Positions 51,421 through 63,200 of a DNA stretch of 64,000 nt are shown here, piece by piece. The stretch spans positions 124,001-188,000 of the forward strand of contig CAJHNH020000692.1 of assembly GCA_905116865.2 (NCBI GenBank), given 5' to 3'. The notes under the pieces are model-generated. The model did no database searches. It was not told the origin of the DNA and saw only the letters and a list, made by a program, of their open reading frames with translations. Position 1 is the first letter of the stretch, and each line of letters starts with the position of its first letter. This stretch comes from Candidula unifasciata (taxonomy: Eukaryota > Mollusca > Gastropoda > Stylommatophora > Geomitridae). The position numbers and the translations under genes were made by a program.

Positions 51421-52660
51421 GGTTGCCTTCTTGTAGTGAGCCCTGCTCGTACCAGTTCGATCACAAGTCTTCTTGTAATGATCACGGCTCGCCCCAGTTT
51501 AATGTTCGTTCACTAGCGTTTTTGTAGTGGGCACTGCTCGCCTAAGTTCGATGTAGTTCACTAGTATTCTTTTAGTGAGCACTGCTAGCTCCAGTTCATT
51601 GCTGGTTCACCAATTTTATTGTAGTGAGCATTGCTCGTAACAGTTCGATGTTGGTTCACCAGTCTTCTTGTGGTGAACATTGCTCGCCTCAGTTAATTGC
51701 CGTTTCGCCAGTCTTCTTGTAGTAAGCACCGCTCGCTCCAGTTCGATGTTCGTTCACCAGTCTTTAGTTCGATGTTCGTTTACTAGTCCTCGTGTATTGA
51801 GCACTGCTCGCCCCAGTTCCATGCTGGTTTACCAGTCTTCCTGTAGTGAGCAATGCTCGCCCAAGTTCATTGCTGGTTTACCAGTCTTCCTGTAGTGAGC
51901 ACTGCCCGCCCAAGTTCATTGCTGGTTTACCAGTCTTCCTGTAGTGAGCAATGCTCGCCCAAGTTCATTGCTGGTTTACCAGTCTTCCCGTAGTGAGCAA
52001 TGCTCGCCCAAGTTCGATGTTCGTTCACATGTCTTCTAATAATGAGCACTACTCGCCCTAATTTGATGTTCGTTTACATGTCTTCTTATACTGAGCACTA
52101 CTCGCCTAAGTTCGATATATGTTCACCAACCTTCCTGTAGTGAGCAATGCCGGCCTCAGTTCAATGTTCGTTCACCAGCTTTTTTGTAGGGAGCAACTGC
52201 TCGCCCGGGTTCGATGTAGTTCACCAGTATTCTTGTGGTTAGCACTGCTCGCCCCAGTTCGGTGTTGGTTGACCAGTCTTCTTGCAGTGAGCACTGCTCG
52301 CCTCAGTTCATTGCTGGTTTACCAGTCTTCTTGTATTGAGCATTTCTAGTCCCAGTTCATTGCTGGTTCACCAGTCTTCATGTAGCTAACACGACGTGCC
52401 CCAGTTCGATGTTTATTTACCAGTCTTCTTATAGTGAGGACCTCTCGCCCCAGTTCATTGCTGGTTTACCAGTCTTCTTGTATTGAGCATTGCTAGTCCC
52501 AGTTCATTGCTGGTTCACCAGTCTTCTTGTATTGAGCATTGCTAGTCCCAGTTCATTGCTGGTTCACCAGTCTTTTTGTATTGAGCACGACGTGCCCCAG
52601 TTCGATGTTTATTTACCAGTCTTTTTATAGTGAGGACTTCTCGCCCCAGTTCAGTGGGGC
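51421..52660. repeat. 48-50 bp minisatellite, about 25 degenerate copies
   Basis: ttcttgtagtgagcactgct, cgccccagttcgatgttcg and gttcaccagtcttcttg recur with substitutions and length changes. Local near-identical blocks (51830-51990, 52480-52580) point to recent local duplications. Open frames through it reflect composition, not genes. Confidence 0.93.
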
Positions 52661-52834
52661 TGAAGCCTCAAAGACACAGAAGAAGATGACAGATCCAAAC
52701 CTGCACAATGAGAGGACACGACCTAGCCGGCCAGATAGACACACATATAATTTTTAATGCAATATAATCAAAGGATCCTTTTCCACGATTTCAGGCGTAC
52801 TATTACCTATAGTAAAAAAAAAAAAGAAAAAAAA

Positions 52835-52962
52835 AGTATATGACCCTTTCCCACGCCTTTAGGTGTATAGGGCATATAGGGCTAGACCTATATTTTATAG
52901 ACCGATCGGCACTTGGTGGGTGATGTGATTAATACGGCTTCAGTCACCTTTAGTTTCCAGTA
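52835..52962 (-). repeat. S3 SINE, cut by an hAT-like end
   Basis: tttcccacgcctttaggtg, gggcatatagggctagacc and cgatcggcacttggtgggtg match S3. The match stops at gtttccag, where tagggctgtaccg begins. Confidence 0.75.
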
Positions 52963-53125
52963 GGGCTGTACCGAATATTCGCTTCGTATTTGCTTTGGGG
53001 CCGAATAGTGAACCTATTGACTATTCGGTATTCGGCCAAATAGTTGTGGTCGGGCCGAGTACGAATAGTAATTATCTTACACCCGCTTCTGCATACACAG
53101 CTTAATGCTGACAACATGGAACAAT
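52963..53125 (+). mobile_element. hAT-like element end, copy 2
   Basis: tagggctgtaccgaatattc, ttgactattcggtattcgg, gtggtcgggccgagtacg and tgctgacaacatgg match copy 1 at 50370. The S3 SINE does not resume on the far side, so the other end is lost or far diverged. Confidence 0.5.
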
Positions 53126-54499
53126 TGGTTTTGTTTAAAGCTAATGCAGCTTTCCTGCATTAACTAAGATGTCTGTAACAATTTCCAAGTTTAGTTACTT
53201 GTTATAATACTTAGGATTCTTTCAATCCTAGTTATTAGTTACCACAGACTGACCGAAGGATGCAGAATATAAAATGTTTTTAAATGTTAACTTTTCTGTA
53301 CGAATACTAACTAGACATGGAAAGAATATAAACTCCGGCCACATACAAGTCGATAATATGAAAATTAAACTAACGGAAACATATAAGTACTTGGGTGCAA
53401 AATTCAACTGTTCCAACATGCTGAGAGAAGAAATACAATCTAAAATACGATGATTCAAAGAACCAATTTCAGATAAAAATCTTTCAAAAACAATGCCAGA
53501 AACCCCGTTCAACCGTATGAGTTCTATTGCGAGATCTGATGGTTAGGGAGAAATATGTAGGCGTCTGTGCTGGACGTGACACATACATGACGTTGGATGA
53601 ATGAGTAAGTGAAGTTCCCCCAACCCTTACCCCACCCCAACCCCCGAACAACACACGATCAATAAACAACCGGTGGCACAAGGTGTCACCATTCGAATGA
53701 GAAGGACACTGAACATATCCTGCGATAGAGAAAGGGAAAAGAGGGGTGGGGGAGAGGGGGAAAGGGGGGGGGGGGTGGAACCACCCTAATGTATTTTCCA
53801 GGAGCAAATAAGCTACTTCAAGTTGAGTTTTGTTTTCTCTTTATCGCGGTTGTTTCCCTTATACTGACGTGGACTTGAACAGTCGCTGGCTAACTCACAG
53901 TGTTCCACGCAAATTATCATGCAGTCAAGTACAATTATCATGCAGTCAAGTACTATCTTAAACAACGAAAACTGTTTCTTGCTTTCAGAAAATTAAATTA
54001 CTGATGAGGTAAGAATGGGTGCTTCGTAACTAATTAGATTTTAAGGGCATCAATTATAGAAAGAGTTCATTGAGGTCAAGATCGGAGTAGTCTGGTAATT
54101 ATACCCCGTTTTTCAAGTTTGAAGCTGAGGGGACATTATTTATAAACATGTCATTTCATCAAAACAGTCCAATTCCCCTAATGGTTTGCAGGGATGCCCT
54201 TTAAGCGGGTGAGCACTGTGTCTAGGAATTGCTCCTGCGTTCCTTTCATCCATAAGGTTTCAACCTACGGTCGGCAATACTGGAGGAAAACAACGACTAC
54301 CACCACTTTATCAAAAACATAGCGTGTATGACGGGACCTATAAACGCTTAATGGTTAGCTCTCTCGTTAGGCATTCTGATGGTATAGTATTAAAAACCCA
54401 ATGGAGCTTTGGATTTATTAGAAATAAATCAGGGTGACCTAGCCTAAACAGTTTATAGATTTTTCGGGGAAGGGGGAGGGGAAGGGTGGGGGGGGGGGC
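53126..54499. other. Intergenic with a minus-strand S4 fragment
   Basis: 53636-53712 carries ggtggcacaaggtgtcacc and attcgaatgagaaggac, a reversed S4. 53340-53450 (acggaaacatataagtactt, caacatgctgagagaag) resembles 37870-37960 and may be LINE-derived. G runs occur near 53764-53777 and 54489-54497. Confidence 0.5.
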
Positions 54500-54890
54500 T
54501 GAGTGGCTCGACGCATGGCGTCCACCTCAAGTGCTGGATGTCCCGGGCTCAGACCCCTAGGAAGGCTGGGATTTTTTCTCGTGGGCTTCTGGAGATTTTC
54601 CCTTGGTTTTTGGGTAGTAAGATCGGATGTCCTCGTATGTTGTTGTGCACGTAAAATGTCCCTTGTCAGTTGGAAATCGAAAAGATTAACCTAACGGCGC
54701 TGACAAGACAAAATTTAAAAAAGTTAAAAATCTACCTAAAGTATTTCAGGATCCTCGTCTGTTCTACGGAGTTCATGCACTGCGCTTATGTGCTGTGATT
54801 CTTCGGACTTGGGCTTGAGTTAGAAGTAGAGCGAGCACTTATGTGTTACTACCCTTGTGCTATGATGTTGATCCGTTGGATAAATTATGC
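54500..54890 (+). repeat. SINE family S5, near full length
   Basis: The tRNA-like head ctgagtggctcgacgcatgg with cccgggctcagacccctagg (B-box region) is followed by aaggctggga, cgtaaaatgtcccttgtcag, taacctaacggcgctgac, ctacctaaagtatttcagg and ttcttcggacttgggcttg. Reverse copies are at 21760-21990 and 59430-59690. Confidence 0.75.
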
Positions 54891-55493
54891 TGTTCAAGTT
54901 TTTTAAAAATGAGAACTGATATTCACTATATCAGCTGTCTATCTCATATGTCCATAGCATCATATAGATAGTACGCTTTGGGAAGGGAGCGGTGGGGAGG
55001 GGGCTTTTATTTTATTTATAATTTTCTAATCATATCCTAATTCCTGATACATAAATTTTGTGAAAATTCCGTAACATCCACTCCAGAGAATGATATTTAC
55101 TTACAATTTGTATTTTGTTGGGAGGCGGGGTGACTTACAGAAGCTATGCCCGACTCTTTTAACTCGGGGGAACCAAAAAGGAATCAAATTGTACACTAAA
55201 TGAAACTTGGGATGTGGATTAGACCTATACATGGCTGATATGTTGTGCAGCTTGGCAAGTTCGTGATCACAAATATAGGTTAAGTCCCCATTTCTACGTA
55301 TTGAGGCGGATGTGGTTATCGAACTATAAACATAGAAAAATAGATACCAATGGGCACTTACTTAATGGACGATGCCCTTAAAAAATAAAATGAAAATTAG
55401 TTAAACTGAATACAGTTTTGGTACCTCATGTTTTACTCTCATGTATCGATATCTAATATTTGACTACTCAGAGTTTAAACACTATGTTTAACT
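54891..55493. other. Intergenic sequence, nothing recognised
   Basis: AT-rich, no feature seen. Confidence 0.4.
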
Positions 55494-56015
55494 ATCCAAT
55501 GTTGTTCTCACAACAACAATGTCTGATACCATAGTGTTGTTCTCACAAGTTTGATCTCCAAGTTTATATTTCAATGTCTGACGCCTCAGTGTTGTTCTCA
55601 CAAGTTTGATCTCCAAGTTTATATTTCAATGTCTGATACTCCAGTGTTGTTCTCACAAGTTTGATCTCCAAGTTTATATTTCAATGTCTGATACCCCAGT
55701 GTTGTTCTCACAAGTTTGATCTCCAAGTTTATATTTCAATGTCTGATACCCCAGTGTTGTTCTCACAAGTTTGATCTCCATGTTGGTATTTCAATGTCTG
55801 ATACCCCAGTGTTGATCTCACAAGTTTGATCTCCTAATTGGTATTTAATTGTCTGACACCCCAGTGTTGATCTCACAAGTTTGATCTCCTAATTGGTATT
55901 TAATTGTCTGACACCCCAGTATTGATCTCACAAGTTTGATCTCCATGCTGGTATTTCATTGACGCCCCAATGTTGTTCTTACAAGTTTGATCTCCATTCT
56001 GGTATTTCATTGAGT
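55494..56015. repeat. 55 bp minisatellite, about 9 copies
   Basis: ccccagtgttgttctcacaa and gtttgatctccaagtttat recur every 55 bp. Right-hand copies diverge (aattggtatttaattgtctg). It lies 1.1-1.6 kb past the stop codon of the Ig gene. Confidence 0.95.
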
Positions 56016-56752
56016 GTTAGTGTCTCATTTTTTTTAACCCTAAAGTATTAGTATTTGACTTATGTGTTCGTATTTCATGTTTGCCTGTCCAGTGCTAGTA
56101 TTTTGTGCTTCAATTTCCATGGTTGGTATCTCATGACTGACCCGCCAATATTTACATCGCATGCCTTGCTCTCCACTTTCTCGCTGGTTACCTTCACCAA
56201 GCAGTCTCTGTTCCTTGCTTCAATATCATCAAGAAATATTTGGTGCGACGTTAGCTTAAAATGAAAAGTGTTTGTACTGTCCACTTTTCGAAAACCGCTG
56301 TTGCCACTCAATGTTTCTCGCTAACTGCAAACTATACATATCTTAATGACAAGTATACATTGTCTATCACTTGGTAAATGAACATTAAACAGCCGAACAA
56401 AGCACACAGATAATCTGGATATAATTCTATTTATACACTGTTTACATTAGTCACCTTGTAGGTGAATGACCAGTTTGGTCTGTTTTAAATGAAACTTTTG
56501 CTGTTTATATCTGAAAAGTGTTTTTCCTCGTATGCAAGCCAGAATGATTGATTTCCATTCCCCAGAATCAAAACAGTGAAGAAAGTTTTAAATAATCAAA
56601 TGGTTACTTATTTGTAGACTCCTGGAAATATTTACACATGATATCACTCCAACATATTTAGCGTTTATACGTTGATAATGACGTTTGCAGTGGTTATATT
56701 CTCAGATACTCAAAATGTATACGTGTGTGTATGAATATTGTCAATTTAAGTC

Positions 56753-56758
56753 TTTATT
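56753..56758 (-). promoter_or_regulatory. Candidate polyadenylation signal of the Ig gene
   Basis: AATAAA on the minus strand, about 380 bp past the stop codon at 57136, with AT-rich sequence around. Not verifiable here. Confidence 0.35.
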
Positions 56759-57135
56759 GTATCTTATCCACACATACTTCACCTTATGTGGTTTGTGGGT
56801 ATTAAACGTGCATTAATATTTCACAGAAAAATGCGATAAAAACAAATTCAACGCAGTTCTGCTTGCTGAGCAGTCAATTTTATGATTTGGTAATATTGGT
56901 TCATTACCATCCTTGTGTGAAATACCGGAATATTCCAAAAAACACTGTGAAATACTTTTTCAAATGTTGTTTGTAATGATTCTTTTCATTCACAGCGTGT
57001 TCATAATGTTCTCTGCGTATTTGATGAGAGTACACGCAGTTGCAGATCGAAGGGATTTTTAGGATTTCATTAATGCTTCATTAATTATGAATAACATCAC
57101 CAGAATGGAATCTGCAGCCACGGTGGTCAAACAGG

Positions 57136-57272
57136 TCAGGAGTAGAGACCCGGAGAGGACGTCAACAGAGTCAATATCACGACAACAGCCGTGGCTAATG
57201 ATAATGGCGGTTGTCTTCGTCCACTGTTGTCTTCAGCTTGATTTCTGCTAACAGTCGGCCCTTGAGCAGTCC
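57136..57272 (-). CDS. Ig gene terminal coding exon
   Basis: The acceptor CTCATCAG precedes GGACTG. It encodes [25 protein letters not shown] and the hydrophobic tail, ending GLYS and TGA at 57138-57136. 137 bp. The upstream part of the same open frame (to 57366) is intron. Confidence 0.82.
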
Positions 57273-60200
57273 CTGATGAGTATAGAGAGACATGATGAGG
57301 GACCACAATGTATGCAAAGACAACATTAACGAAATAAATTAAAGGTGTCCAAGAAAAAAAAAACAACGCCTTTATTTCCTAGGACTGTACCTGGGACCCA
57401 TTTAAGGCTGGGTCGAGCTGGGTGCTTAGGTCATTTTTGAAAAAAAAAAGACATCCGACTCCAACTGGACTTGAACCCACGACCGCCTGATTCGCAGGCA
57501 AGTGTGTCTACGACTGTGGCGGGTAGAATTCAACATTTGCTTTGATTAAAAAAAAACAAAAAACTTGTAAAACCTTAATGAAGATTCCAATCTGGGTTCC
57601 CGGCATGCGAGCCCAGTATTCATAACCCTTCAGCCAGAATCCCTTTCAATATTTACTTGTACGCGAATCGTTGAATTTATACTTGTGAATAAGGACATCA
57701 AGGAGAAGGTGGCCTAGGATTAGTTTTTCTTTCTTTCAAAACGACAGAAACTGACTGACTGTCGGACGGTCAACCTCACCAGGACTGCACAACGAGTGAT
57801 AAACACCCTGTGACACAAAGTGTCACCATTCGGATTAGAACCCCCCGGTCACAAGCCCCGGAAACGCTGTTCACCCGTTAGGATACATTTAGGGCCCCTG
57901 ACAACACCTAGGGTAGGACATTAAAATAACAATTACGTTTAACATTGATTTTACAAGTAAGAAACAGGCTCTCAATTTTATAAGACCAAGCGGTTTATTT
58001 AAGCTTTCAGTAACATTTCGTTTTTGTCAGATAAAGTACCTGAGAATAAAGAGCAACTTTTTCAACGTTTAAATGCACTCCAATGACATAGTATACACAA
58101 TTTCAAACCCCCATTTCCATGTCCAAGGCCTCTTTGGGTATGTGGTTACAGTCGCGAGGGTCTCCGTAATGAAGTGGTCAAGCTGTTTATCCAGCGCTCT
58201 GAAGGTCATGGATTCTTTCCATGGCTGCGCCCTTCAGTTCACGAGTGCAATTTTTACTGAGATCCCTGTGGGTCGTCACCGTAGCTAGAGTTCGTGCTGT
58301 GTGCAACGCTCTCGACAGGTTGCTAGCCGTTCTGCAGAGAGAGACCGAGCCATATGGGATGAGGCCTGGTGCAAGCAAGTCGATTCTCTCAACTTTGGGT
58401 ACAGTCGAACATTTTTAAAGATAAATGTGCAATACATAAGATTGTGGTTAAGTATTAGCTAGCCGCGCACCCTTTACACTGTAGGACCAAGCGGAACAGT
58501 TGTGGTTGTTTTCACTAGGCAATTTCACGTTAATTCGTTTGCCATAATACTAAACGGTCGGCGCTCCACAACCCTGTGAAAATCAACACTAGGCTATCTA
58601 CTGCCAAATCGCCATCAGCTGGAATCGAATCAGTTGCATTCAGAATTACGAAGCTCATTTAAAGCCCCTAACTGACGACCGGTTAAGTCTTACGTCGGCT
58701 TTATAGCACTTGATAGTGTTCAAAATATATCCGTTCCCTTAAGTGATGTCTGTATAGATGAGGCTTTTGATCAAACGCAAGAGTTCTACTGAGAAATAAC
58801 ATTCAAATCTCAGGGTAAAAACAAACCGCTATAAGTGAAATAAGTTCCAAACCTATTATGATCATAAGGTAGCTGCTGTGGTGTATCGATCGACCCAACT
58901 TTCAATGGGTACCAGGTAAAGTCCTTAGAAGTAAAAGCGGCCGGCGTGATGTTGACCACATCACGATTTCACTCACTGAAGGCGTGAAAGATTATCCTGT
59001 CACTTTACTTATGATCACAAGAAACATACCGATACGCTAAAAAAAAAAAAAGGCAAATAAACTTTCATTGAAATCTACTACTACCATAGGGAATATCGTG
59101 CTAGTGAAATCAATGAAGTAGAGAATAAATCAATTGAGATTTCTAGAATGGGAATAGTTAATGGAAGAGGTATAACAGCTGAGACAGATGGCCTGGAGAC
59201 AGGCAAGGGTGGCCCTCCTCTGGTGCAGACATGAAGGATTGCCAGCAGTAAGTAATGGTCTTTATAGAGAATAGCTTAATTGAGACCAGACGCTAAATCA
59301 GCCTAGTAATGTCCTGACCAGGGGACATAACAAAACGATGCCAGACATGGAAGTAGGAAGCTCAAGTAAAGATGACATAAAACATCCCTGTAGGGCGGGA
59401 TGAGATTTAGAAAGGTTTAAAGGTTTTAAGGTTTGAACAACGGATCAAAATTATGGCACACCGGTAGTAACCTATAAGTGCTCCGTCTCAAGTCTGAGTC
59501 TGAAAAAGCTCAACACAGTGCACAAGCTCTGTACCACTAGCGATGATCCTGAAATACTTTGGGTAGATTTTTAACCCCAAATTTTGCACGGGCAGCGCCG
59601 TTAGGCTACTCTTTGCGATTTCCAACTGCCAAGGGATTTTTTAAAGTGCGCAACAATACACGTGGGCGTCCGATCTCACTACCCAGAGACCAGGGCGAAT
59701 TGAGATTTTGAAATGAAAATGAAAATTCAAAGACATAGTGAAATAGATTGCACAGGACAGTAAGGTATGGAAAGTCCTCTCTGAAGCCATATGTGCTTCT
59801 AGGCACAAAGAGAAGTGAAAAAAAAGTGAAATACAATTAAACATTCTTCTAAGAAGCTATGTTTGTAATACACTATCAATGTGTCCTTCGAAATACTTGA
59901 TTTTAGAAATATCTAAACTGTAGTTTTATCCATGTTTAAATCCGACGATGTCTATGTAAAGAGTCAACTTAATTTTGCTTTGAGTAAATATGACATGAAC
60001 TAACTGCAGAGCCAAATCTCGGCATTTCTTTTGGCTGTTTGTGATTACAATAGGCAAATTTGCGTTCAGTAGCTTGCTATTGCACTGATCGGTCGACTCA
60101 CGATACCACTACTGAAACCAACGCTAGGCGATCTGCTGTCAAATCGCCAGCAGCTGGGACCGAACTGGCACCTGTAAATACGAAACGTATTCGCAACGCT

Positions 60201-63200
60201 TAAGCCACAGGACTTACATATATTCCGCACAGAAGCACTTTAGTGACCTAGATAAGTTATTGTTTTTTGTGGGTACACATAATATGTTCTGAGTGATCTA
60301 GAAGAGATACAAAGTAATATTTGAATGTGTGTATTATGGTATTGTGGCCCGAACACATTTGATCTGATCTGTTTTCTCCTGCTCGTCTATAAAACTACAT
60401 CTTAGCACCTCCAACTGGGTGTTTACTTAGGCGCAAGAAATTACAATTCTTACCTCGCCTCTTGTTTGCTGTTTCAGCTGAAAAAGACAATCGTAAATTA
60501 GTGTCAGGAAATAAGTATTTAACATGTTTTATTAAATTATTAGTAATGTTCGTACATGATTTGAGTTGTGTTGAGTCAAGAATTGCCATCACAGCACTCG
60601 GGGCATTCCCTGCGCTCTTCGTCCTCATCTTCAGCAGCCAGCGCAGAGTTTCAGTACTGATGGTACGGTCACAATCCCGTTATGTACGTCTTGCTTTTCC
60701 TCTGAGTGCAGTGAGCCGGCCAGACCCTCTGGTTACACACAGGCGCCTCATTCTCTCCAGTCCATAATAATCTTCTTTCTCTACTGATTCCGTTGCTTGT
60801 TCCCAACGGGCCTTGACCACATCGGCCTTGTCATGTATCAATTCACCACCCAGTGGTGCAGATCCGGCTAGTATGTCTGCCTGTTCAATACCCACTACGC
60901 CGGCATTTCGTGGAGAAAAGGTTTAAAGTATGCTCACTACCCGTGACTTTCCTAGTGAAGCTTGCCTGTCTGCTCGAAGCATCCCTGTCTTCACCTTTTT
61001 CAGCATGCTTTCAGAGGCTGTTACAGTTACGACATGTGTATGCATCTTGTTATCTAGCCACTGTTTGCATTGGCTTTCACTACGAAAGCCAGTGATTGTA
61101 TATGAGAGGTACAAAACTGAAACCTGCTCCAATAGCTTTACAGATGTATTAGAGGAATATTCGCAGTTTTAACAGCATCGTAATTTTGCACTTTCTTACG
61201 TCGGCGTCTGTGGCTCAGGCGTTGCGAACGCTCTTCGCAATGCCGGGATGCCGGGTTCGATCCCAGCTGCGGGCTTTGCGTCTTACGTTGGTCTCGACAG
61301 TAGTATCAAGAAGCTGACCGTCCAGAAAGCATTGGCAAACTACTAGACGTCAATTTGCCTAGAAAAACCACAACAGCTAAAAAAATAAAAAATAAATATG
61401 CTGGGGTTGGCTTTGCAACGTCCGTTGAAGGATACGCAACTAACTTTAACACATTTTCCGGATGTGCACTAGAACGCACCAGTACTGAATGAGCAAATAG
61501 GACGTCAAAACAATACGTAACGTCGCTACGGTATTGTCAAAAGACATTCGATGTTTACAGTCTGAAGTAGACAGACGTGTGGATCCTTGAGGATGCTTTA
61601 CCCCGGGATGCCACTGCAGGAATGGTAATCAAAGTTGGATCCTAGAGGACGTTCTACCTCCGGACTCCAAAAAACCTCAGCAGATAGCTGGTACTTGTGA
61701 CAGTTATGATCCGCTCAAAATTGGTGGCAACCCTATTCCGGAACTCTGCTACGCAGATGACACAGTCCTCCTTTCGAACAGCGTTAAGGGAATAGAAAAT
61801 TTAATATTGTCCGTCCAAAAGCACAGTGAAGATCAAAATCTGTTCTTGAATTTAAAGAAAACGAAAATAATGTCCACAGATAAAACTGGCTGTCACCCAA
61901 AAATAACAATAAATGATGAAGAAATTGAAAATGTCACAAACTTTGAATATCTAGGCTCTATAATAAACAACAATGGAGTCTGTTCGACAGAAATTAAAAG
62001 GAGGATGGCCATAGCAATGCAAAGATTGAACAGCCTTAAAAGTATATGGTTAAGCACCAGCAAGGAGATAGCAATTAGAATTTTGAGAGCATGCATCTTC
62101 CCTGTGGCTACATACGGATGTGAGTCGTGGACTATCTCTCAGTCCTTAAGAAAGAGAATAGGGGCTCTGAAATGCTATAGAAAGATTCTCAGAATATATT
62201 GGACAAAGAAGATGAGAAATATTGACATCTTAAAAGATCTGAACATCAAGGAAGACTGGCTAATAAACAGCATCCTTTCTCGAAAGCTGAAATATTTTGG
62301 TCCTATCAAGCGCCACGACGGATTGGAAAAAATTATAGCAGAAGGCATGGTACCAGGAAGGAGGGGCAGAGGCCGACCGACACGAAAATGGGCACAGGAT
62401 ATAAGTGACTCCTTGAGTGTGAAAGTTCATGAGGCGGGAGAACTGGCAAGAGACCGAGTTTCTTACAGGCAGACTGTGATGAGAGCGACGTTCTGTAAAG
62501 GACCTGCTACATGATGAGATAGCTGGTATAATGATTGCATATTGTGCTCGGCAGTAAGCCGGTATACTTATATTACCTTGTTCAGGCTGCAGAAGAGAAG
62601 ACCGTGGTGATTGTCCGGATTCCAAGGTCGGACTGAAGTCGTTGAGATTGTCCAGATTCCAAGGTCAGACTGAGATCGTTGGGATTGTCCGGATTTTCAA
62701 GGTCAGACTGCGACCCGTCATTTGTTGTGAAGTCAGTTGATGTCGAGCGGGCTCGTGTTGGTGTGGTTGAATGAGTCTTTATTAATTGCACATGTTTTCA
62801 TCCGTTGATCATTGGTATATCAATACACCCATAGAACCTATCGTATAGCGTTCGTTGTTTTAACGTTGGAAAGCATTGAAGTTTCTACTGTTTCACCCCA
62901 CTTGGCCTATTTCATCGTTGGTACGACACACATCATTATGAAGCCGCCGCACGTCACAGCACTGTAACGCAAATCTATTCTTCTTCTTGACTGTAGCAAT
63001 GACACAGAAGTGTGGGAAAAGCTGCAATGCACTCGCCCTTTTTACAGGGGGAACATTGTTGTTGTTGTTCCTCTTCTTCTTCTTCTTCTTCTTCTTCTTC
63101 TTCTTCTTCTTCTTCTTCTTCTTCTTCTTCTTCTTCTTTTTCTTCTATCTCTTCCTTTCATCCCTCAGTACAAGATGGTTAAGTTGGTAGCGTAATATCT

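Noticed and set aside
51680..52757. Several 70-80 residue open frames
   Set aside because: They are reading frames through the 48-50 bp minisatellite, with no consistent frame between units.
57273..57366. N-terminal extension of the Ig-gene terminal exon
   Set aside because: The CTCATCAG acceptor and the phase match to 63594 place the exon start at 57272. The upstream codons are intron.
60395..60767. Open frames near the tttgctgtttcag string as an extra exon
   Set aside because: A similar string occurs at 32555 without coding context, and no donor in matching phase was found.
61200..61275. Functional tRNA gene
   Set aside because: A- and B-box-like sequences are present but no acceptor stem pairs, and the sequence is repeated as SINE family S2.
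62987..63195. Leucine- and phenylalanine-rich open frames as membrane proteins
   Set aside because: They are translations of the TTC microsatellite.
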